DNA of 64,000 nucleotides from Pterois miles (lineage: Eukaryota > Chordata > Actinopteri > Perciformes > Scorpaenidae). This document shows positions 53,617-64,000 of this stretch, one piece after another; within the stretch, counting starts at the first letter, position 1; each line of letters opens with the position of its first letter. The position numbers were made by a program, and so were the translations under genes. The DNA lies in contig CAMQGK010000144.1 in the NCBI GenBank assembly GCA_947000775.1, forward strand, positions 8,407,001 through 8,471,000. Direction: 5' to 3'. The notes beneath the pieces were generated by a model. That model searched no databases and was not told where the DNA came from. It saw only the letters and a program-made list of their open reading frames with translations.

Positions 53617-54873
53617 GACATGAACGTTTTTGTTGACTTTTGGGCACGGACAGAGCACGATGAAGCTGTTAATGTCCCACTTGAGAACATGTGGCATTTT
53701 TAACAGCCACTGACTGAATGGCACCGACACTGCTAATGGAGGGGTTAGCAAATGCATCAGCATCAGCTATATCCTGTGCTAAGAGCAGCAGTGTACACTG
53801 AAGGCCATTAGCTGACACCAAGTCATAAATGCTGTGGAAAGGCTGATAAAGCCGCCGTCAGGAGCCTGCAACTCACACCGAACAAATCAATCAAACAATG
53901 GAGAGAGACATTAATATCTCCAGAGAAGGGGAGGAACAGAGAACGTAATCAATGGACTGGTATCTTTTTCTTTGGAGAGTGCTCATTTTTAAATATAATT
54001 CATACAGTGTGAATGAAATCCTAATAAACAGAGAGGCTTTAACAGGTTAGGAAAGGTCAATACAAGTTTATACAAACAGCAACACAGTCTCACTCCATGA
54101 GGTATTTTTATAGTCTCTAAAAGACTGTTTTAGTTCAACAAGTGCAGTGGCTAATAAAATTAAAATAGTTAAAACAACTAAAATATACACATCCTCTAAT
54201 AACAATGACAAAACAGGCATGTATAGTACATCACTGTTCCCTGAGCAGTTGGTCTGAGGCCGTTTCTCTTTAAACCAAGTCAACCAGAATCAATTTGACC
54301 CAAGTGATGTTTGCCTTCCTTCCCTTCACATTCAGCTATCACACTTTGTAATGAGTCCTGAGAGGCTGCCACCTCTCCCTTCATCAGTCCAGTTTAACAG
54401 GATGGACACCAGTGAAATACAAGTTAACATTATGAGGATAGCTCACTCACAAACGTGAGCCTGAAGATACTGCTTTGAGGAACGACGATGGTGAGTACGT
54501 CTAGATGATGGAGAGTTGTTACATCTGGCACCATTTTACAATTCAATGACCTCTGATCAGACAAACACTTCTTACAGTTAATTACACTATCAGTCCAAAT
54601 ATACAGCAGTTAAGAGTAGCTGTCAAAATTTTTGTATCTTAGCAGACAAGCATATTGCTGTTGCTATGTAAAAACCATGTACCTTTTATTTTAGGGATAT
54701 TACATTGTGTGTTTTGGTGACATTATGATATATCTCAGTATATATATAGTACATTTCCAATCACTATGGGTCTGTATAAGCCTTTCAGATGCTATTTTAT
54801 TAACAAAAAATGCATTTTGACCATGCTAGCATAACAAAGGTTTTATGTCTTGATAGGAAATCTATCTTTCCTC
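53617..54873. other. Gene-free stretch
   Basis: A donor-like ATG|GTGAGTACG lies at 54488-54497, but the sequence before it does not give a convincing receptor N-terminus. Nothing else was recognised. Confidence 0.35.
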
Positions 54874-55227
54874 TAGGGCTGCAATTAACGATTATTTTCA
54901 TCATCGATTAAGCTGTCAATTATGTTCTTGATTAATCGATAAGTTGTTTGGTCTATAAAATGTCAGAAAATGGTAAAAAAAGTTTGAGCAACGCTTCTCA
55001 AAGCCCAAGATGACGTCCTCAAATGTCTTGTTTTGTCCACAGCTAAGATAATTAGTTTACTGTCACAGAGAAGTAAAGAAACCAGAAAATATTCATATTT
55101 AAGGAGCTGAAATTAGAAAATTTTGTCTTTTTTTTTTTCTTAAAAAAATTACTCAAACCTATTACTTGATTATCAAAATAGTTTAGTTTAATTGTTGACA
55201 ACTTATCGATTAACTGTTGCAGCTCTA
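54874..55227 (+). mobile_element. hAT-type MITE, second intact copy
   Basis: This 354-bp copy starts TAGGGCTGCAATTAACG and ends 'GTTGCAGCTCTA'. CTTTCCTC (54866-54873) and GTTTCCTC (55228-55235) flank it, a one-mismatch octamer duplication. Its interior closely follows the element at 2766. Confidence 0.85.
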
Positions 55228-55235
55228 GTTTCCTC

Positions 55236-55958
55236 TTTCACTAATACCATAAATAGAGCTCCAAATAATGATTATATTAATGACATTTTATCAATTAGAT
55301 GATAATGTTTTGTGTACAAAAAACTATAGCAAAAAATACCCATTATGTTTTCAGAGGCCAATATGACAAAGTTTGTCTTGCTTTGTTTAGCCAATAGTTA
55401 AACTTACCAAAATATTAACTTTACAGCCATATGAGACAAAGAAAAGCGTTAAATCCTGAAAAGCTGGAACCAGCAAAATTTCAACAATTAAGCTGCCTTG
55501 ACATAAAGAAATCATAAAGAAATTTGCTTTTGCTCACCACGAGGTAGGGGGCAGGGCCTTGCAGAGGCAAAGCTCAACACAGGTATGATACGTCATTAAA
55601 AAGGGTGCAAGGAAGCTACTTCACTGTTCCTAGGCAACAGCTGTAGCTGTTATCTCATTAGCTGTGCTTTGAAAGGTCAACGGCAACCAAGGTCAAAGTT
55701 AAAATAATTAGAACTTTGAGCGCAGTACTCAGTGGCAGTTTTGGGTGGTGCGCCATGCCAATGGTAGCGTTTCCCGCCTGCTCTTTCCATAGGAAAACAA
55801 TGGCACAGAGCGATTTTACCATTGATCATGTGGTGGCGGCTTGAAAAGATCATAAAAATAGTTGCAAAATATGATTTCGTCAATCAACTAAACCTAAACA
55901 TAAATGATGAATAAATGCTTGTTTTTTATTTGAAAGGTGATGTCAAGTCGGTGATAAT
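55236..55958. other. Receptor upstream sequence
   Basis: Bases about 55255-55510 look like a further degraded copy of the same MITE class. Just before the receptor ORF an in-frame TGA (55938-55940) closes the frame. AAG at 55945-55947 after a T-rich tract could be a splice acceptor, which would add G-D-N before the first Met and bring in an upstream exon. Confidence 0.35.
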
Positions 55959-56882
55959 ATGGCTGTTCCCAATACCTATGTGCTGATCTTTGCCTGTACC
56001 TGTGGCGTGATCCTGGGCATCGGGCTCTGTGCCAACCTGCTGGTCTTCTCTTTGTTTGCCAAGTACAACACATTGCGTAAGAACCGCCTGGACATCCTCC
56101 TCCTCAGCATGACTCTGGCCGACTTCCTCACCCTCCTGCTCATCCCCTTCACCTTGCACTCCGCTGTCAGTCACTCCTGGCCTCTGGGTGACACATCCTG
56201 TAAGGTCTACCAGTTCCTGCTGGCCTTCAGCCTGGCTGCCAGCACCTACTCGTTGTGTGCCGTGTCTATGACCCGCGCCATGATCATCACCAACCCGTAC
56301 CAGCCGCCCACCATGGACCTGGTGATCCTCATGTTTGTCTTGGTCTGGGCCCTCAGCTTCTTCATCAGCCTGCCCCTGCGTATGTTTGCCACAAAAGAGA
56401 GCCTGGGCCCAAACCTCGCCAACTTCACCTTCTGCCTTCCAACCATTCATGAGCACCACTACCAAGTGGTCCTGAGCCAGTTTGTACTTTACTACTTTGT
56501 TCCAATGCTAGTCATCGCCTTCAACTATGTCCGGCTGGCTCTTTTTCTCCACAAGAGTCCTGTAATGTCGGTGTCCAGTGCCAGGAACACCCGCCGTGCC
56601 TCTGTCATGGTGTTCTTGGCTGCTGCTACCTTCTCAGTGTGCTGGCTGCCTGGTTATGTGCTGGAGCTCTGTGTGTACCTAGGGCTGTATCGCCACGGAC
56701 AGGCTTGGGAGATGTTTTACTTCATCTGTACTGTGCTGCAGTACCTGCACCCCTGTATCAACCCTGTGCTCTATGTGCTGCTGTCGAAGCGTTACCGCCA
56801 CAGGAGGGCAGCCTGGCTCTTCAGCTGTAACAGGAACAGAGTGCAGCCGCAGGTCATCAGCGTCACCACAGACAGCTTTTAA
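55959..56882 (+). CDS. Rhodopsin-family (class A) G-protein-coupled receptor, galanin-receptor/GPR151-like
   Basis: A plasma-membrane receptor of 307 residues with all seven helices in one exon. Visible class A landmarks: N26 in TM1 (GLCANLL); D55 in TM2 (LADFL); C81 paired with C159 in the second extracellular loop; W130 in TM4; P182 in TM5; CWLP at 228-231; NPVLY at 268-272; and a Cys (C290) after helix 8. A glycosylation sequon NFT is at 155-157. The usual DRY is T105-R106-A107 (SMTRAMIITNP), keeping only the arginine. Only about seven residues precede TM1, far less than expected, so a 5' exon is probably missing; the first Met here is provisional. The exon is GC-rich and open throughout against AT-rich flanks, which argues for a live gene. 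TM6/TM7 most resemble galanin receptors, and loss of DRY recalls GPR151, but subfamily assignment is uncertain. Confidence 0.85.
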   Translation: MAVPNTYVLIFACTCGVILGIGLCANLLVFSLFAKYNTLRKNRLDILLLSMTLADFLTLLLIPFTLHSAVSHSWPLGDTSCKVYQFLLAFSLAASTYSLCAVSMTRAMIITNPYQPPTMDLVILMFVLVWALSFFISLPLRMFATKESLGPNLANFTFCLPTIHEHHYQVVLSQFVLYYFVPMLVIAFNYVRLALFLHKSPVMSVSSARNTRRASVMVFLAAATFSVCWLPGYVLELCVYLGLYRHGQAWEMFYFICTVLQYLHPCINPVLYVLLSKRYRHRRAAWLFSCNRNRVQPQVISVTTDSF

Positions 56883-57396
56883 ACAGCTCATTGAGCAAAG
56901 AGTTGGTGGCATTCAGGGACACTTGTTTTATATTTACTACTGTTTACAACATGATGGATGTTTTTGTGATTACTTTCAGATTTCACCTCCATATTTGAGG
57001 TATAAATGTACAAATGGGAAAAATAATGGTTTAGATTTTTTTTCAGGTTTGACTAAAATCAAACGTTCACATTTACGACGAACAGCAGCAGTAATCGTCA
57101 AAATTTGAGTTTCTGCATCTAATAATTTTTTAGGGAAACTATATAATTATCCCATTGCTCCCAAATCTCACTGCTTTGATGGATTTTGTTGGCCCAGATG
57201 TTTCCATCCCTTAGATTTTCTCATTTCATCCATTATTTTTCTTTTGGTTTATCAAAAAAGCCTTTTGAAGCTCTTTGTGTAGTATTTGTATGCCTATTTA
57301 TGTACCAGTTTTGTCACAGGATCTTCTATTTCTACGCCATCATTACAAATGACTATCTTAAGAAATGTTTTTAGTCTTCTGAGACAATTGTAGCTT
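56883..57396 (+). other. Receptor 3' flank / probable 3'UTR
   Basis: AT-rich sequence after the stop codon. No AATAAA was found close by, so the transcript end cannot be placed. Short ORFs here are not genes. Confidence 0.4.
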
Positions 57397-57785
57397 AAAG
57401 GAACAGTGTGTAACATTTTGGGGGATCTATTTGTAGAAATGGAATATGATATTCATAGCTATGTTTTCAAATCATCGTTTTCGTTAACTCAGAATGAGGC
57501 ATTTATACCTACATAGGGAGCGGGTCCTCTTCACAGAGTCCACCATGTTTTGACAGCAGCCCAGAATGGACAAATCAAACACTGGATCTAGAGAGAAACA
57601 CATGTTTTTACATTACCTGAAGTTACCTGTAGTTCTCTGACATGCTTGTAAAACTGTGGTAACGTGAGATGCAGAGTGCAAAACTGTGATACCGCCAGCT
57701 GCCGTCTGATTTTTGTTGCTCCGACAGTAGTGTTATTATGGAAAGGATGGCCTCTGAGTGAGCCAAATAACATTAATAATTTAAA
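57397..57785 (+). mobile_element. ACAGTGTGTA-family MITE, 3'-truncated
   Basis: It starts TTAAAGGAACAGTGTGTAAC and follows the family through 'CATAGGGAGCGGGTCCTCTT', 'GGACAAATCAAACACTGG' and 'GGATGGCCTCTGAGTGAG'. The right end is absent. Confidence 0.75.
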
Positions 57786-59280
57786 ATGACTAAAATCACT
57801 AATACAAGAGAATGTTCTTGCAGGAATACAACGTATTATGTACTTTCCAAATGTTTGTATTTTAAAAGCTTGCTAAAAGCAACACTTGAGTAGGTTTAGT
57901 GGTATGTCTTGTCTTTTCTTTTCCAAAGTATGTGAGGTTCTGGTGTAGGGATGTTAATAGTTGACGTTTAACTGCATTTGTTTAAGTATTCTAACCTGTT
58001 AATGCTGTTAATTGGTTAAAAGAAATAGTAATTAATTAAAAGGCTGAGAAAAATGTGGAGGAGCAGCTCATCACTAAGGAGAAAAGCTGGTCCACCTTAA
58101 GAGTGAGCCAGCGCAGATACAGGAAGTTTGCTCTGCACTTAAGTTGAGGAGCTGTAGCTTGTAGCCTCTTAGCATTTATTCACAGACAAACTGTCTGCTA
58201 CACCCATACAGCTATAACGTCACCACCAAACCCACACTCCCCGCCAACTCGCTGAAGTTGCGCTACAGCGGGCACGAAGCCACCAGCAACACTAGTAGCT
58301 AGCAGCTGCTAACGTAGTGCAAAGACTCACACCGTTTGTTGGACAATCGCTATCGTTAATCTGGACAGAGACAGAGTATCGTTACGCCAGGCAGACACAC
58401 AGCTGACAACCTGGACATTGACTCGACGGGACAGGATAGCAGGTCTATCTGACATCCTAATGTACTGTAATAAAAATGTGGGTCCACTGACATATTCCTA
58501 CTCCAGAGCAAAGTTAGTCTCACTTTCCTTCACTTCTATTTCATGCCAAAAGTACATTGAAAAACATAGCTGTACTGCTCCGTGTTGTAGTGTTCCATCA
58601 TATCTGAAAACACAACAAGCTCTAAAAAACACAAACAGTCAAATGACAAATAGACTTTCAAAGGGTAGTTATTCTTAAAGGCACCAACAAATCACCCAGA
58701 AGGTTTTGCAACCTTGTCAAAGGTCGGCCATTAAATATGAGCTATATGATCCACTAGTATTACACTACATAGCTAATAATAAACCATGGTGTAAGCTGTA
58801 GCCTCTCAGCCTTCATATAACTTAATTGAGCCATCAAAAGTGACGTTTCAATGATGATGGACTGAATGACAAGATACTGATCACTAACAGTTTGATTACA
58901 ATTGTTTCAGTGTAAGTTTCAGTCTGTTATGTTCACATCGGTCAGTTATATTGTGATTATAGAGCAAGATGCATACGTGCAAAGTAAGAGATGGTGAGGG
59001 ACCGAAACATTAACAATTGTAATGCAGGAGCTGTAACTGTAATGTGGGAGTGGTAACTATTATTCAGGAAATGAAGTGTGATTTAGTTGAGATGTACTGT
59101 ATTTCTACTAAATACAGCTGTAACGTCTCTGGGCTCTGCTCTTGTAAATACAGGAAGTATTCCTTCCTCTTAGTTACATATTTGCAGTTACAATTATTTA
59201 CAACAGAATGTAGTTAAATATTTTCTGTTATCACAGGATATTGTTTTAAGACACAGGATTTTTTTTTTTAAAGAATATCT
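57786..59280. other. Gene-free stretch with hAT-like debris
   Basis: Around 57950-58120 'GTTAATAGTTGACGTTTAACTG' and 'GTTAATTGGTTAAAAGAAATAG' resemble the subterminal part of hAT elements. No gene or intact element could be defined. Confidence 0.4.
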
Positions 59281-59350
59281 TATCTTAAAAAAAAAATAAA
59301 TTGTAAATTTCTCCACTGTGGGACTAATAAAGGAATATCTTATCTTATCT
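59281..59350 (+). repeat. SINE tail remnant
   Basis: 'TTTCTCCACTGTGGGACTAATAAAGGAATATC' followed by TTATCT units is the same tail seen in the inverted SINE at 38178. Confidence 0.6.
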
Positions 59351-59392
59351 TGTGGCTGCACTTGATGTGACATAACATAACACCATTCAGGC

Positions 59393-59962
59393 TAGTGTGG
59401 CCAGATGTCCCACTTTATGAGGGACAGCACAGGATTTTTATCGCAGTTGTTGTTGTCCCACATAGAGAGACAACGTCCCACATTTTCATAGGCTCTAGTT
59501 TTCAAAAGTCAGACCACTGCAGGACAGACACTTTTTTTAAATCTGGCTTTTGTCCAGTGGCTGTGAAGAAAGCAGAGAAGGCTTTCATCACAGGACTTTG
59601 TTTACTGTCAATCAAACTGCATACACGTGGGTCAAGCACACATTAACATTTCACCGACTTTGCTATACTACATGCTGGCAAAATTGCAATTCACTATGCA
59701 GATTTAGGCCAAATATGATGGAAACTACCACAAAGATAAAGAAATGCAAATACAACTTTGGCTATAAAAGAGATGTGCTGGTCAATGGATGCCTTCAGGC
59801 AAAGCACAGAAATGTTATGAGGTAAGGGGCAGAATAAAAATGTGTACCTTTTTTTAAGTTAGACATTATTTATCAACTTTATCAATGGGGATGTGTCCCA
59901 CATTGTCCCACACAAACATAGTCTTTGTCCCATATTTGACTTGTTGGGATGTGGTCACCCTA
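59393..59962 (+). mobile_element. Non-autonomous DNA transposon with 'GGTGACCA-ATGTCCC' type ends
   Basis: The left end 'TAGTGTGGCCAGATGTCCCAC' and the right end 'GGGATGTGGTCACCCTA' (inverse TAGGGTGACCACATCCC) are inverted, and 'GTCCCAC' is repeated in subterminal positions on both sides. In the middle an ATG at 59718 opens METTTKIKKCKYNFGYKRD and stays open until a donor-like ATGAG|GTAAGG at 59822. This is reminiscent of the first exon of hAT transposases of this class. Confidence 0.65.
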
Positions 59963-62900
59963 ATCTAGTCAGATAGTGACGCTGAGTTAATAACATACTT
60001 ATTAAACAATAAAACATTAGAAAAACTTACAAATGGAAGGTACATTATCAACACTAGGCCTAAGTGTTTTAGTGATGACTGCTTCTTTATTTAGCTTAAT
60101 CCCCCAGGACCTGTTGGCTGTCCCCTGGGTGGATCAACACTAACACCACCAGCTTCAGCGTGCCATTCTTTACTCACTAGCCACACACACCTGACTTTCC
60201 AATCTTTTCTTATAGGCCTAAAGGTCGACTTTAGGGAGAGGAGTAAGGAGAGGGTCATGCAGCAGGTGTTGTAGTTATACGAAAAGCAAAGAGACTGGGA
60301 AAAGGAAAAACAAGTCTGGCTGAGTTAAGGCAGACAGTGCAGTAATAGGAGACAACCTGCCCCTCCCTCTGTCAGCTTGCCCCCTGACTTTTAGCCTTCT
60401 CTTTAGTGTACAGCAAGGGCAGCTGGCCTGACTCGTACAGACCGTCATCTGTAGACCATCAGCATGTTGGATATGGTGAAGCAATAAAGAACACATGCTC
60501 AGGCACTTCAAGTAATCCTACTGAATGTACTTCAGAGAGTAGAGACTGCTCTGCAACCTCTGAACAAAGCAAGATTATCCATAAACAATAAGAGCAAGTC
60601 TCATAACTGCTGGAAGTTGCTCTGTGAAATGCCCCCTCACTATATTTTTGTTCCATTGTTTTTAGTCAACTCATTAGAGTTGGCCAATGTTTATCATCTT
60701 TTTATGACACAGACTATTGATTGTATTTTACAAATGTCAATATTTTGCTCAGATTTAGATTCATTCGGCAGTGGTGTGCGAATTTCACTGGGCTGTATTG
60801 ACTGTATCTAGCAAGCTAACCGTCGCTACAGAGGTATAAACCCCAAATAAACAGACTGTGCTGTGATTTAACTGTAATAAACAGATCAAAAGGATGCTGA
60901 AATAACTACATAATGATGCTGATTTGTAAAAAGTTTGAATTCACACTATGTCCCGTGTTCGCAAGATGAAAAGAAAACTACTTTTAAAATGCTTGTTTTC
61001 TGAATGGAGTTTGGATTGATCAGTGCCAGGATATGCTAACATTGTAGCTGCTCCATCAACATTCAACATAACATCATCTTGGCATAAATACGGTAGCCAC
61101 ATTGTTGTTTATACCACAGATAGTGTGTGGTTTATACCAAGCCCCCAGGAAGTGCGCCTTTGCTCTTGCTCTCGCTGCTACTTGCGTTTCCCTGCGATCC
61201 TGCGGTGCTCATCACGAGGCATTTCCTGCTTCTCATAGGAAATCAATCAGGGGCAGGTGCTTCATAATCACAGATGATATTAAAGCAATAATCATGTGAT
61301 GTTTCACGGGTGTACGCCTCTGCCCATTACCTCTGAACACTCTCACTGCTATGTCCTTTGTGACAGATCCACTGTTGATGACTTGATGTGTGATTTATGT
61401 TTCATTGCTTCTTGTCATCATCTGACCTTTAATTTTGCATTGCACTTGTCCTGATTCATGTGGAGGAGGATAGAGTAATTTTCTACTACCGCTGATGTCT
61501 TCTGGTGATATACGTAGCATCCACATGTTTGCGTCAAACTATCAGATATAAAATATTTTGATCTGTGAGTCTGCATATCCTCAATTTCATGAGTCAGCAT
61601 GTTCCTCAAGAGGGTTTTATTAAGTTGATACTACATCAGTGTTTGCCAGCAATACCTTTGAGTCAGGAAAACCCTGTGAAGCACACAATTTCTATAATGG
61701 TTTGGGGGCCTACCTCCAGAATATCTACGCTGGGGTTGCTGCCTTATTCAATTACCTTGTCGCTTAAAACTCCACGCCCTGGTCACTTTGCATATATTGC
61801 ATGAAGCAGCCTTTCCAAGCTGATCAGCATTTATTCGTTTAGATAACAGCCACCACACTTTCTTGTGCATCATTATATTATCAGATAAGCAAGAGTGTAT
61901 AATGTAGTCTCTTTTGACAATGTTGGTACAGTTAAGTCATGCTCTTTCTCAATAAAGAGCATATTTTTTAACTTTTATAAACCTAATGTAGGCTCTACCC
62001 TAAAGGTATCATCATGTGTATGTCTGCTAAAAGCTAACAGTATGTACTGTATGTAACGTACTTTATTACCATTGTAGTATGCAGTTATTAGTTATGATCA
62101 TGTGAAATCAAGGAGAGATGTTGGGATATGATTCATCTGTTCCACAGGTTTAATACTTCTGATTGTTACCTTTTCATACTGATAATTGAGTTATCATGAC
62201 AATTTGAAAGGACTAAATGGTTACAAATTTCACATCTAAATATATAAAGCCTTGAAAATATAATTCACAAGGTCAATTGCTTGCTTACTACGGAGAATGT
62301 CTACACACACTTTAGAAGCACACTTAGATTAAGGGTGTAACAATACATCACTCTGGGTTTCTTTATCAATTCAGTTAATCTTTGTGATATCAGCAAATAT
62401 CACACTGTTGTACATGGAACTGATATAATATTGTGTCATGTTTAAACTTATGATTTACAACCCTAACTTAGATACATCACTATACGATAATGAAATTGCA
62501 GTATTCATAGAAAAAATAGAAATAGCTATAATAGAAATAGCTAATGTTGGTGCAATTTATATTCAAAATTATAGACTGGCTAAATTGAGAGACAACCTCA
62601 TGAATATATTTATTGAGATGCTTTGGACAGAGATTAATTTATCTCATACCAATCACTTCTTTTAGGATGTTGTTATAGACCACCTAAAGTAGATATTCAG
62701 TATTTAGAGGAAATGTGTTAAATACTGCAGACTTCTGATCATGACAGAGAAATATATCCATTTTTAGTTGACTACAGCATAGACTAGATTGGCTATCATA
62801 AATCTGTTCATTCAAAAAAAAGCTGAGTGAAACTGCTAAATGAAATGTATGATATGTAACATGTCAAATGCACATACTGTAAAGATGACATAATGCCTGT

Positions 62901-63230
62901 TATCTACTGATTAGTAGTGGCACATAGTTGACCAAAACAACACTCATTCACAGAATATATTGAAAGGCATATTCAAACTGTATCAATGTCTGTATCACAT
63001 AAATGACATGGAAGGCAAAATAGCCTACACATTAAGTATTCTTATCAAAGCTAATAACTCAATAAACTAATTTCCCTCTTGGGATAATGAAGACTATCGA
63101 TAATACAGCACATCATAAAACCAAGCCAAGGATGAAGAGACTCGAACAAGCTACTACTAGATCCCTGCACAGATTATACACAATCACAAACCACACAAGA
63201 CCCAACATGAAATCATATAATATATGAAAT
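59963..63230. other. Gene-free stretch
   Basis: No gene, RNA or element recognised in about 3.3 kb of AT-rich sequence. Confidence 0.4.
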
Positions 63231-63379
63231 AATGACTTTCACATTCCAAAGCTTGTCAGCAGCTCCATTCAGGTACGCACATTACTACAAGCATCATAGC
63301 CACATTGACAGTTGCACAGTAACGTTATGTTTATACAGCCCAGACACTGCATCAGGAAAGCCAGAGAGAGCAGAGAGAG

Positions 63380-63720
63380 GAGGGGGAGTGTTTGGCTCAC
63401 CTACCGGTATCTGGAAAAGACCACTGTCCTCGTCATAGCGGCGAAGTTATCGCTTCAGATTTCCCGCTGCGTTTGAGGTCTTCCATCACAAACGACTCCA
63501 TCCAGCTCTTACTTATCACGTCCGACAACTTTATCCTCTTCCAGCAGTCTAGTCTGGAAGCTACTAGGCCTCCTTTCCACACTGTTTTCTCATAAGTACT
63601 AGCTAGCTTAGCGCTAACAGTTAGCAACGTTAGTCTGCCAAATGCACGATATAACGGGGCTAGCTAGCTAATAGCTAACTGGTTGTTTCATTGGAATTAA
63701 CCTCACCTGCTGGTTAACTT
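63380..63720 (-). promoter_or_regulatory. Possible promoter and first exon of a minus-strand gene
   Basis: The stretch has more CG dinucleotides than the preceding 6 kb. On the minus strand an ATG at 63443 with G at -3 opens MTRTVVFSRYR, reaching donor-like ACCG|GTAGGTGAG at about 63407. A 64-codon ORF lies immediately upstream in another frame. No protein family was recognised, so this is a candidate only. Confidence 0.22.
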
Positions 63721-63824
63721 CCAGCGGCTCCATCTGTGTTAACCCCCCACGGTACCGTCCATAGAGGCGGAGCAGCCATTAATTGCTGGAGAGGCGTTAA
63801 CGGTCAACTGTTTAAGTTCATGTT

Positions 63825-64000
63825 CATTGTATCCATAGACTGTAAAAATGAACGACATGACAACAAAGAACGTATGTTACCCAGAAGTCAGCCGCTTGCT
63901 CCAGTGCAGCATCAGCAGTAATGGTGCCTTCAAATGAGGTCGTTTATTTCCGTGTCTGCGAATGAGCCGTTATGAAGGCCCCCTCATGTGGTGTTCACGA
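63825..64000 (+). repeat. Dispersed 'CCATAGACTGTA' type repeat at window edge
   Basis: 'CCATAGACTGTAAAAATG' and 'CGACATGACA' correspond to the repeat at 29735. The sequence continues to the end of the window without a recognisable gene. Confidence 0.4.

Noticed and set aside
55926..56465. 179-codon minus-strand ORF
   Set aside because: It is the antisense shadow of the receptor exon, rich in Gly/Gln/Glu from the opposite reading of GC-rich helices, with no domain.
55959..56882. Receptor as a pseudogene because of the missing DRY
   Set aside because: The frame is open for 307 codons, every other key residue is kept and composition is gene-like, so a functional gene is more likely.

Overview
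This is nuclear DNA from a ray-finned fish, most likely a percomorph-type teleost. It is AT-rich, with introns carrying GT/AG splice sites, long CA/TA microsatellites and typical teleost dispersed repeats: tRNA-derived SINEs, hAT-type MITEs, an IR/DR Tc1 element, and a dispersed repeat that ends in GGATGG units. Nothing is organised as operons, and there is no bacterial or phage sequence. Only three protein-coding genes can be supported with confidence.

Left part (5.7-9.7 kb): tmpo (thymopoietin/LAP2), minus strand. Six coding exons with matching splice phases encode a 366-residue LAP2-beta-like inner nuclear membrane protein: LEM-like domain, LEM domain, spacer, one transmembrane segment and a short lumenal tail. 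Its upstream region has two CCAAT boxes exactly 33 bp apart and a CHR-like TTTGAA, the arrangement of a cell-cycle promoter. A TA run of about 107 bp lies in the last intron.

Middle (about 9.7-49 kb): a gene-poor stretch of about 40 kb filled with simple repeats and transposon remains. These include a tetranucleotide array containing a perfect 64-bp inverted repeat, several copies of a MITE family with AAAGG(A/G)ACAGTGTGTA ends, a Tc1 element broken by a retroelement, a head-to-head SINE pair, and a deleted hAT element that still encodes the hAT C-terminal domain.

Right part (49-57 kb): pthlha (parathyroid-hormone-related protein), plus strand, with a leader exon and two coding exons. About 5 kb downstream on the same strand is a one-exon seven-transmembrane receptor core with a galanin-receptor/GPR151-like look. 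The DRY motif of this receptor is TRA, and its N-terminal exon is probably missing from the call. The pthlha reading frame stops early at an A10 run, and the adjacent frame continues with a basic PTHrP-like tail, so a one-base homopolymer difference is suspected.

The rest (57-64 kb) is mostly non-coding, with a recognisable DNA transposon remnant at 59.4-60.0 kb. The last 0.6 kb is more CpG-rich and may hold the first exon of a minus-strand gene. The three genes do not form an obvious pathway. No new multi-gene system is evident; the most worthwhile points are the pthlha frame break, the receptor's altered DRY motif, and the unusual repeat structures.
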